This document shows, one piece after another, positions 1 to 5,221 of a stretch of 5,221 nt of DNA. How positions within the stretch are numbered: the stretch's first letter is position 1; each line of letters begins with the position of its first letter. Source of the DNA: Pseudomonadota bacterium (lineage in GTDB: Bacteria; Pseudomonadota; Gammaproteobacteria; Burkholderiales; Burkholderiaceae_D); NCBI GenBank assembly GCA_023409175.1, contig JAEYIG010000026.1, forward strand, positions 1-5,221, written 5' to 3'. The notes beneath the pieces are model-generated. The model saw nothing but the letters and a program-made list of their open reading frames with translations. It searched no databases and had not been told where the DNA came from. Position numbers and translations under genes: made by a program.

Positions 1-497
1 ACAAGCTGAATTACAGCATCAACATGGCGCATATGCGGCTTGGCATGGGCGTCAGCCCTGACGATACCTATCTGGTGTTGAGAAGTCTGGCTTCCATGAA
101 GGTCCGGTTCGACAAGAGTGGCGAATCGTCCATTACCGTGGCGAACTGGCTGAAACAAAGGCCGGAAATCAGCAAAATTCTGCATCCTGCTTTCCCGGAT
201 TGTCCGGGAAACGACATTTTCAGACGGGATTTTACGGGAACAGGCGGACTATTTTCAGTGTTGTTTGACGAGCGCTATACCGAAGCGCAAACGGATCGCT
301 TTCTGGAAGCATTGAAGCTGTTTAAAATGGGCTTTAGCTGGGGAGGCACGCACAGCCTTTCCGTTCCATACCGGATACGGCCTGACCGGAAAGACTGGGC
401 ACTCCGAAGCAATCAGTTGATCCGTTTTTACATCGGACTGGAAGATCCGTCTGACCTGATTGCGGATCTTGAACAGGCTTTGAAAGCGCTGGATTAA
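1..497 (+). CDS. metC: Cystathionine beta-lyase, C-terminal part (5' end outside window)
   Basis: This is a pyridoxal-phosphate (PLP) enzyme of the Cys/Met metabolism family. It cleaves cystathionine to homocysteine, pyruvate and ammonia in the cytoplasm, in methionine biosynthesis. The reading frame is open from base 3, and about 164 residues are visible before a TAA stop, so only the C-terminal domain is present. The PLP-binding lysine lies upstream, outside the window. Seen family signatures are GMGVSPDDTYLVLRSL near the left edge, RDFTGTGGLFSV in the middle, FSWGGTHSLSVP, and the closing LIRFYIGLEDPSDLIADLEQAL. The arginine in LIRF matches the one that binds the substrate carboxylate in this family. 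FSWGG and GLED-DLIADL resemble E. coli MetC more than cystathionine gamma-synthase. The ATG at 24 is internal, not a start. The stop overlaps the stop of the convergent LOG-family gene. Other transsulfuration enzymes share the fold, so the exact reaction is likely rather than certain. Confidence 0.88.
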   Translation, partial: KLNYSINMAHMRLGMGVSPDDTYLVLRSLASMKVRFDKSGESSITVANWLKQRPEISKILHPAFPDCPGNDIFRRDFTGTGGLFSVLFDERYTEAQTDRFLEALKLFKMGFSWGGTHSLSVPYRIRPDRKDWALRSNQLIRFYIGLEDPSDLIADLEQALKALD

Positions 498-1084
498 ATG
501 AGGAAACGGCCGGTCGGCTTGACCGGCTTTTCTTCCGGTGTGGCAGCTATTCTCAGGCGGTTCAACATTTCTTTGGCATCGCCTTCGACAATCAGCGAAT
601 CGGCATATTTTTCCCTGGCGAAACCTTCTTTTGCCAGGTGATTGATCAGCGCGATCAGGCTGTCGTAAAAACCGTCCACATTCAAAATGCCAATGGGCTT
701 GTCATGCAGGTCAAGTTGCGCCCATGCTGACGTTTCGAACAGTTCTTCCATCGTTCCAATGCCGCCGGGAGCGGCAATGAAAGCGTCCGCCATATCCGCC
801 ATCATGGCCTTGCGTTCATGCATATCCTTGACGATGTAAAGACGGGTCAATTCTTCATGGGCCACTTCCCGATCCATCAGGTCTTTGGGAATGATGCCGG
901 TAACTTCACCGCCCAGGCGGATCATTTCATCAGCCAGAATACCCATCAGGCCGACTTTACCCCCTCCGTAAACCAGGGCGATGTTTTCATTGATCATTTC
1001 ACGTGCCAGTGCACGCATGGCATCGGCATAGGCTTCAGATGAGCCCATTGCCGATCCGCAATAAACACAAATTGATTTCAACAT
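494..1084 (-). CDS. LOG family (TIGR00730) Rossmann-fold nucleotide phosphoribohydrolase
   Basis: This is a 196-residue cytoplasmic protein of the LOG / 'lysine decarboxylase-like' family. Characterised members remove ribose 5-phosphate from cytokinin riboside monophosphates, or from AMP-type nucleotides, to release the free base. The older 'lysine decarboxylase' label is a misannotation. The N terminus (MLKSICVYCGSAMGS) is the usual first Rossmann strand. The nucleotide-binding GGGKVGLMG is at residues 40-48. MHERKAMM at about 88-95 carries the conserved Arg-Lys pair. The catalytic signature PGGIGTMEE is at 106-114. Length is typical of the family. The start is well fixed, because an in-frame TAA lies one codon upstream of the ATG (at 1088-1090 on the + strand). 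There is no clear Shine-Dalgarno; the leader is A-rich instead. The gene converges on metC, with stops overlapping in one TTAA, and diverges from the GGT-family gene. The physiological substrate cannot be read from the sequence. Confidence 0.95.
   Translation of the reverse strand: MLKSICVYCGSAMGSSEAYADAMRALAREMINENIALVYGGGKVGLMGILADEMIRLGGEVTGIIPKDLMDREVAHEELTRLYIVKDMHERKAMMADMADAFIAAPGGIGTMEELFETSAWAQLDLHDKPIGILNVDGFYDSLIALINHLAKEGFAREKYADSLIVEGDAKEMLNRLRIAATPEEKPVKPTGRFLI
509..534 (+). terminator. Probable metC terminator inside the 3' end of the LOG gene
   Basis: A perfect 7-bp inverted repeat, GCCGGTC (509-515) and GACCGGC (521-527), encloses a 5-nt loop. It is followed by TTTTCTT at 528-534. 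It starts 12 nt after the metC stop in the right orientation for a rho-independent terminator. It lies entirely within the coding sequence of the convergent gene, where it encodes the KPVKPTG stretch near the C terminus. Read on the minus strand, the hairpin is followed only by a weak T-rich stretch, so it is probably much less efficient in that direction. Confidence 0.75.
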
Positions 1085-1115
1085 GAATTATTTTTTTTAA
1101 GAAGAGACTTTTACA

Positions 1116-1124
1116 TGTATAGCA
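1116..1124 (-). promoter_or_regulatory. Possible extended -10 promoter element for the LOG gene
   Basis: On the minus strand the sequence TGCTATACA resembles an extended -10 element (TGn followed by TATACA). It lies about 32 nt upstream of the LOG start codon, so the 5' leader would be about 25 nt. No convincing -35 hexamer sits 16-18 bp upstream. This is a weak pattern match in an AT-rich region. Confidence 0.25.
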
Positions 1125-1249
1125 CAAAAGGACGCGAAATTGTATTGGAAGAGATCAAACGCGGCTATACAGGAAAACAAAACACTATAACCCAGATTTT
1201 TCATTTGTATGTAGCGTATAAGGCAATATGCCTGTTTTCATTATAAATG

Positions 1250-1261
1250 TTAATAAATTAA
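1250..1261. repeat. Short AT-rich inverted repeat beside the larger palindrome
   Basis: TTAAT (1250-1254) and ATTAA (1257-1261) form an inverted repeat around a 2-bp centre, immediately upstream of the 16-bp palindrome. It could be part of a compound operator or simply reflect very AT-rich promoter DNA. The sequence alone does not decide. Confidence 0.3.
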
Positions 1262-1266
1262 TACAT

Positions 1267-1282
1267 TATTTGTATACAAATA
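1267..1282. promoter_or_regulatory. Perfect 16-bp palindrome, candidate operator
   Basis: TATTTGTATACAAATA is a perfect palindrome centred between 1274 and 1275. The core TTGTATACAA has the GT-(N)n-AC arrangement common in operators of GntR-family (FadR/FCD subfamily) dimeric regulators. It sits about 170 nt upstream of the GGT-family start and about 180 nt upstream of the LOG start, between the two divergent genes, so it could control either or both. No regulator gene is present in the window. Assignment to the GntR family is an inference from the core sequence only. Confidence 0.45.
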
Positions 1283-1438
1283 TTTTTGTTGTGAAGAATA
1301 TGAGATACAGTTGAGCTCGAAGTTTCGTAAAAAGCGTTACTTTGCTCCAGAAACATTGCGGGCATACATTTTGCAAGCAATATATTGCCGAAAAAATGGT
1401 TGGCTTCTGGCAAATTTCCCTGTTCCTGATTTATTATG

Positions 1439-1444
1439 AAAGGT
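1439..1444 (+). promoter_or_regulatory. Ribosome binding site that decides the GGT-family start
   Basis: AAAGGT lies 6 nt before the ATG at 1451, an ideal Shine-Dalgarno spacing. An in-frame ATG at 1436 would overlap this site and has no purine-rich element at a suitable distance upstream. The motif therefore favours translation from 1451, which also gives a cleaner signal peptide. Confidence 0.7.
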
Positions 1445-1450
1445 CTGGTT

Positions 1451-3199
1451 ATGCAAAAACACTTCAAAACTTTAACACTTACAGCAATGACTCTATCAAT
1501 GTTAATGGCAGCAGGTTCCGTCTCTGCAGAAAAAACCCCGGGCAAGTATTGCGATACCGCTTCACGTTGTATCAACCCCATCACCAAATACGGCGCGGTG
1601 ACTTCTCCCAACTATCTAGCATCAGTGGCTGGTCTGGAAGTCCTGCAAAATGGCGGCAATGCCGTTGATGCCGCGATTGCCATCGCTTCTACCATGAACG
1701 TCGTCTATCCGCAGATGACAACTCTTGGTGGCGACAATTTCTGGCTCATCTATAACGCCAAAACCAAGGAAGTGAAAGCGTTGAATGCCAGTGGTCGTTC
1801 CGGTGAAAAAGCAACCATTGAGTTTTACAGGAGCAAAGGGTTAGACAAGATTCCGTCACGCGGCTATCTGGCAGCCAATACGGTGCCGGGGACCGTTTCA
1901 GGATGGGACGCCGCTCACAAGTATTCCAGCACCAGCATGAGCAACAAGGGCCTTCCATGGAAAGATCTCTTCAACAGTGCCATTCTTTATGCGCAGGACG
2001 GCTTCCCTGTCACGTCTTCCTTGCATCGCTGGCAGGAAATCAATATCGATCCCAAGGATTCCGAATTCCGGAACATGCAACGTTTCGATGGCTTCAGGCA
2101 GACGTACCTGAAACCGGACGGTTCGGCATATAAAGTCGGTGAGGTCATGAAACTCCCCCAACTGGCAAACACCTACAAGTTGATTGCCAAAGACGGTGCT
2201 GAAGTTTTTTACCGTGGGTCCATTGCCAAAAAAATCGTGGCGGATTTACAGAAGCACGGTGGCGTTCTCACGTTAAAAGACTTTGCTGACCATAAGGCTG
2301 ACTGGGTCAAACCTCTGACTGTCGATTATCGCGGATATACGGCGTATAACCTGCCACCGAATACCCAGGGTATGGCATCGCTTGAAATCCTCAATATCCT
2401 GAACAATATTGATGTCAAGAAACTGGGTGAAGGCTCAGCCGATTATTATCACGTCATGGTTGAGGCGACGAAGGAAGCTTTTGCTGACCGTGACAAATAC
2501 CTGACCGATCCGGATTTCAACAAGATCCCTCTGGATTATCTCCTGTCCAAAAAACATGGTCAGGATCAGGCTGCACGAATCAAGATGGATGTGGCTGCCA
2601 CGAGCCTGAAACCGCTTGACCCGAAAGGCGATACCGTCTGGATTGGGGTTGTCGATAAAGACGGCAATGCCGTTTCTCTGATCCAGAGCATTTATCATGA
2701 TTTCGGTTCGGGCATCGTTCCGGCAGGAACCGGTGTTCTCCTGCAGAACCGCGGCAGTTTCTTCTCGCTTGATCCGACTCACATCAACCGTCTGGAACCG
2801 AGAAAACGCACATTCCATACCCTGAATGCCGCAATGCTCCTGAAAGATAAAAAACCATTCCTGGTTTACGGCACGATGGGCGGTGAAGGTCAGCCTCAGA
2901 CACAGGCAGCCATTGCAACCCGGATCGTCGATTTCGGCATGTTCCCTCAAGACGCTGTAGCCGCACCACGCTGGTTGCACGGAAGAACATGGGGTGCATC
3001 GTCTAACGATCTCAAGATGGAAGGCCGCATTCCGCAAAACGTTCTGGATGAACTCAAAAAACGTGGACATCCGGTTGCAAAACTGGACGACTTCACGGAC
3101 AGCATGGGTCATGCCGGTGCCATCATGATTGATCCCGCCACCAATCTGAGATACAGCGCTACCGATCCTCGTGGCGATGGACTGGCAGTTGGTTATTGA
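1451..3199 (+). CDS. Exported gamma-glutamyltransferase-family Ntn-hydrolase
   Basis: This is a 582-residue precursor of the GGT superfamily. These enzymes cleave themselves into large and small subunits and use the newly exposed N-terminal threonine to hydrolyse or transfer amide-linked acyl groups. The first 26 residues (MQKHFKTL, a hydrophobic core, then GSVSA before EKTPG) form a Sec signal peptide, so the enzyme is probably periplasmic. The large subunit carries the family motif NGGNAVDAAIAIAS (67-80), then LGGDNF and NASGRSG. Processing is expected just before Thr395 in GDTVWIGVVDKDGNAVSL. The small subunit continues with FGSGIVPAGTGVLLQNR (418-434), GGEGQPQTQ (477-485) and DPRGDG (572-577). 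The usual PGGS lid/oxyanion motif of glutathione-type GGT is replaced by MGGEGQPQTQ, as in YwrD-like and acylase-like members. The only cysteines are Cys34 and Cys40, a possible disulfide. Translation from the ATG at 1436 would add five residues but fits the ribosome binding site less well. A strong terminator follows. The substrate is unknown; glutathione hydrolase is the default label but is doubtful. Confidence 0.92.
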   Translation: MQKHFKTLTLTAMTLSMLMAAGSVSAEKTPGKYCDTASRCINPITKYGAVTSPNYLASVAGLEVLQNGGNAVDAAIAIASTMNVVYPQMTTLGGDNFWLIYNAKTKEVKALNASGRSGEKATIEFYRSKGLDKIPSRGYLAANTVPGTVSGWDAAHKYSSTSMSNKGLPWKDLFNSAILYAQDGFPVTSSLHRWQEINIDPKDSEFRNMQRFDGFRQTYLKPDGSAYKVGEVMKLPQLANTYKLIAKDGAEVFYRGSIAKKIVADLQKHGGVLTLKDFADHKADWVKPLTVDYRGYTAYNLPPNTQGMASLEILNILNNIDVKKLGEGSADYYHVMVEATKEAFADRDKYLTDPDFNKIPLDYLLSKKHGQDQAARIKMDVAATSLKPLDPKGDTVWIGVVDKDGNAVSLIQSIYHDFGSGIVPAGTGVLLQNRGSFFSLDPTHINRLEPRKRTFHTLNAAMLLKDKKPFLVYGTMGGEGQPQTQAAIATRIVDFGMFPQDAVAAPRWLHGRTWGASSNDLKMEGRIPQNVLDELKKRGHPVAKLDDFTDSMGHAGAIMIDPATNLRYSATDPRGDGLAVGY

Positions 3200-3247
3200 C
3201 AGGTGGCAATCGTAAGTCTATTCAGACGAACTATTTTGGCTTGATTG

Positions 3248-3286
3248 AAACGGCACAATTTGTATACCGGATTGTGCCGTTTTTTT
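3248..3286 (+). terminator. Rho-independent terminator after the GGT-family gene
   Basis: AAACGGCACAAT (3248-3259) pairs perfectly with ATTGTGCCGTTT (3271-3282) around an 11-nt loop. Seven T residues run from 3280 to 3286. It starts 48 nt after the GGT-family stop codon, in the same orientation, and should separate this transcript from the porin gene. Confidence 0.92.
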
Positions 3287-3402
3287 AAAAATTATTCTTG
3301 TTCTTTTAGTCATGATTTTTCTGGAATGGAGCAAAGGTTTCGGATGCCTGACGTGCTTATCCTTGACCGGCCGATTCAAACCAGTCAATGCCAGAACATT
3401 TT

Positions 3403-3407
3403 AAGGA
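3403..3407 (+). promoter_or_regulatory. Ribosome binding site of the porin gene
   Basis: AAGGA lies 6 nt before the ATG at 3414, a near-ideal Shine-Dalgarno, and fixes the porin start. The 127 nt between the preceding terminator and this start must contain the porin promoter. A TTGACC at 3363-3368 could be a -35 element, but no good -10 follows at the right distance. Confidence 0.8.
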
Positions 3408-3413
3408 CTCGCT

Positions 3414-4433
3414 ATGAATGAAAAAATTCTTTTGGGAACTGTTTTGGGTGCGGTTTCCTGTCTGTCCTCCATAGCCTTTGCGGATACGAACGTCAAGATA
3501 TACGGTCTTCTCGATACCGGCTTTATCAAACAGTCGGGAGCGGACTGGAGAATGGGTGAAAATACCAATAACCGCATAGGATTCATGGGAAACGAAGATT
3601 TGGGAAACGGCGTTTCGGCCACCTTCCAACTCGAAAAACGCTTCAATCTCAATGACGGGACTTCAGCAACTGCCCTGGACTGGGAAGGCGCTTCCAATGT
3701 AGGTCTTGCCAGCAACAAGTGGGGGAAAGTCCGTTTTGGCCGGATGAATGAAATTTCCAATGAATACATCCAGTCTCTGGACCCGTTTTTCCAGAATGGT
3801 ATCGGTTCCATGATCTGGAGTGGACAGCGTGCCATCCGTATCAGTAATACGACGCGATATGACAGCCCCAGCATGAACGGGTTTAATGTATCTGTTCGTT
3901 ATTCACTTAGTACCGAAACCAATACAGGAACCGATAATGACGGTTACGGTATTGGGGTCAGATATGATGTCAAGCCTCTGCTTTTACAGGCCAGCTGGGC
4001 ACGCCAGGCGGATTCAGACAATTCCTATATCTGGAATCTGGGCGCTTCTTACCAATTCGGCCCGGCTCTTGTCTCCGTTGCGTATGAAAAGACGGACAAT
4101 AAAGGCTGGCTGCTTGGGAAGCCTTTGAAAAATGAAGGCAAACAGGATACGGCTTTTCTTGCGCTGAAGTGGGGCGTCGGGCCGGGAACGGTACTTGGAC
4201 TGGTTGAATACAGCAAACTGAAAAACAATGTCTATGTCGGTAATGACGATAATTCTGTCATGAAATATGCATTAGGTTATGACTATAAATTGTCCAAGAC
4301 AGTCAGCATATACGGCAACATTTCCTACACGGATTATGACAGCTACAAGTTGTCACAAACTCTGAGAGGGGCGTATCCCGACTATGAAAAATCTTCTATG
4401 GCTTATGCAGTCGGTATGACTTATCGTTTTTAG
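3414..4433 (+). CDS. Outer-membrane porin of the Porin_4 (betaproteobacterial general porin) family
   Basis: This is a 339-residue precursor of a trimeric beta-barrel porin that lets small hydrophilic solutes diffuse across the outer membrane. Residues 1-23 form a signal peptide ending AFA before DTNVKIYG, the typical first strand of betaproteobacterial porins. Family landmarks in order are NRIGFMGNEDLGNGVSATFQLE (53-74), KWGKVRFGRMNE (102-113, the strand leading to constriction loop L3), and RISNTTRYDSPSMNGFNVSVRYS (142-164). The C terminus MAYAVGMTYRF ends in phenylalanine, the BAM assembly signal. Alternating hydrophobic and polar strands rich in Tyr and Gly fill the rest. The length is at the short end of the usual 340-390 range, so some surface loops are probably small. 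Selectivity cannot be predicted. It lies downstream of the GGT-family gene but is separated by a terminator, so it is probably a single-gene unit ending at the hairpin near 4557. Confidence 0.96.
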   Translation: MNEKILLGTVLGAVSCLSSIAFADTNVKIYGLLDTGFIKQSGADWRMGENTNNRIGFMGNEDLGNGVSATFQLEKRFNLNDGTSATALDWEGASNVGLASNKWGKVRFGRMNEISNEYIQSLDPFFQNGIGSMIWSGQRAIRISNTTRYDSPSMNGFNVSVRYSLSTETNTGTDNDGYGIGVRYDVKPLLLQASWARQADSDNSYIWNLGASYQFGPALVSVAYEKTDNKGWLLGKPLKNEGKQDTAFLALKWGVGPGTVLGLVEYSKLKNNVYVGNDDNSVMKYALGYDYKLSKTVSIYGNISYTDYDSYKLSQTLRGAYPDYEKSSMAYAVGMTYRF

Positions 4434-4556
4434 GGAACAGACCGTAATCGGCAAGCGCCGTATTTTCTGAAAATTTTTAAGAAAGTTGTATTGACGGAAG
4501 GGTGAATCAAAACATCTGCCCAAACGAGCGGAAACAAAATCAGGTGTAAATCTTTG

Positions 4557-4586
4557 AAACGGGGCATTATCAATGCCCCGTTTTTT
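4557..4586 (+). terminator. Strong rho-independent terminator downstream of the porin gene
   Basis: A perfect 12-bp stem pairs AAACGGGGCATT (4557-4568) with AATGCCCCGTTT (4572-4583) around a 3-nt loop. The T-run covers 4581-4586. It starts 123 nt after the porin stop in the same orientation. It probably ends the porin mRNA with a long 3' untranslated region, although it could also be the terminator of a separate small RNA. Confidence 0.92.
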
Positions 4587-4686
4587 ATTTATATCAAGTT
4601 ACAAAATGCGAGCCGTCAGAACAATCAGGCCCATAGGACAACTTTGTCTGTCGGTTCCGGCAGAATGATGAATGGTGGCGTCAAAG

Positions 4687-4716
4687 AAACCGGCTGTTAT
4701 TACAACCGGTTTTTTT
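4687..4716. terminator. Probable bidirectional terminator at the serS 3' end
   Basis: AAACCGG (4687-4693) pairs with CCGGTTT (4706-4712). The stem extends by three more pairs after one C-A mismatch, leaving a 4-nt loop. On the + strand it is followed by an uninterrupted T-run to 4716. On the minus strand the distal stem arm runs into TTTCTTTG, a weaker U-tract. The hairpin begins 11 nt past the serS stop codon in the minus direction, so ending serS transcription is its obvious role. The better T-run faces the other way, so it may also block rightward transcription into serS. Confidence 0.75.
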
Positions 4717-4727
4717 CAGCAAAGCGT

Positions 4728-5221
<494 letters not shown>

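Larger units (their letters stand above)
1085..1450. other. AT-rich intergenic region between divergent LOG and GGT-family genes
   Basis: These 366 bases hold no credible gene. Open frames crossing the stretch lack recognisable protein features and mostly run into the GGT gene out of frame or antisense. The region must hold promoters for both divergent genes. The middle (about 1197-1290) is the most AT-rich part. It contains an 8-base direct repeat, TTTTCATT, at 1197-1204 and 1235-1242, an ATTTGTAT at 1203-1210, and two adjacent inverted repeats at 1250-1261 and 1267-1282. Near-consensus -10 strings on the + strand (for example TATAAA at 1242-1247) have no well-placed -35 partner, so no rightward promoter can be assigned with confidence. 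If transcription starts near the palindrome, the GGT leader would be 100-200 nt. I see no riboswitch or tRNA fold in it. Confidence 0.7.
4434..4727. other. Intergenic region between convergent porin and serS genes
   Basis: These 294 bases contain no credible protein gene. An open frame that begins at 4554 spans the terminators and runs antisense into serS without family features. The stretch holds the porin 3' untranslated region, the strong hairpin at 4557-4586, about 100 nt with only small imperfect hairpins (for example CTGTCGG...CCGGCAG around 4648-4663), and the serS-proximal hairpin at 4687-4716. No clear promoter for a small RNA was found. Confidence 0.7.

Noticed and set aside
1258..1668. 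Open frames on both strands across the GGT leader and N-terminal codons
   Set aside because: They overlap the clear signal peptide and GGT coding start in other frames, and show no ribosome binding site or family motif.
2435..3112. 225-codon open frame on the minus strand
   Set aside because: It lies entirely antisense to the GGT-family gene, has no recognisable domain and an unnatural composition rich in Cys, Arg and Phe. It is a shadow of a real coding frame.
3258..3267. ATTTGTATAC in the terminator after the GGT gene as a second operator copy
   Set aside because: It matches only one half of the 1267-1282 palindrome and sits at the stem-loop boundary of a clear terminator, so coincidence is the simpler explanation.
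3459..3461. Cys16 in the porin signal peptide as a lipoprotein lipobox
   Set aside because: The residues before it (AVSC) lack the Leu/Val/Ile expected three positions upstream, a good AFA cleavage site follows at residue 23, and porins are not lipoproteins.
3401..3874. 157-codon minus-strand frame opposite the porin 5' half
   Set aside because: It is fully antisense to a well-supported porin and its translation has no recognisable motif.
4449..4460. Hairpin CGGC-AAGC-GCCG just after the porin stop as a terminator
   Set aside because: The stem is only 4 bp and the downstream sequence TATTTTCTG has no proper T-run. The hairpin at 4557-4586 is far better.

Overview
The window looks like ordinary chromosomal DNA from a Gram-negative betaproteobacterium, most likely in Burkholderiales. 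This rests on a Porin_4-type general porin ending in phenylalanine, betaproteobacterial-looking MetC and SerRS sequences, and an overall base composition near half GC. An Oxalobacteraceae member such as Oxalobacter is my best guess, from the moderate GC and the porin and MetC style. Sutterellaceae cannot be excluded from sequence alone.

Layout, left to right. (1) The 3' part of metC (cystathionine beta-lyase) runs rightward and ends at 497. (2) A complete LOG-family gene runs leftward (1084 to 494) and meets metC tail to tail, with the two stop codons sharing one TTAA. The probable metC terminator lies inside the last codons of the LOG gene. (3) An AT-rich intergenic region of about 366 bp (1085-1450) separates the divergent LOG gene and gamma-glutamyltransferase (GGT)-family gene. 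It carries a perfect 16-bp palindrome. (4) A complete exported GGT-family Ntn-hydrolase precursor (1451-3199) is followed by a strong hairpin terminator. (5) A complete outer-membrane porin gene (3414-4433) with its own ribosome binding site is followed at 4557-4586 by a very strong terminator. (6) A hairpin at 4687-4716 sits just past the leftward 3' end of serS (seryl-tRNA synthetase), which runs off the right edge.

The genes appear to be independent transcription units, because the main ones are separated by terminators or change of strand. A loose functional thread is possible: the exported GGT-like hydrolase would act on peptide or amide substrates in the periplasm, and the neighbouring porin admits small hydrophilic solutes. 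A terminator between them argues against a simple operon, so this link is inference.

I see no mobile element, CRISPR array, tRNA, rRNA or obvious novel multi-gene system. The points most worth a second look are the GGT homologue, which keeps the catalytic threonine but lacks several classical glutathione-binding residues, the palindromic operator candidate upstream of it, and the compact metC/LOG overlap with its embedded terminator.
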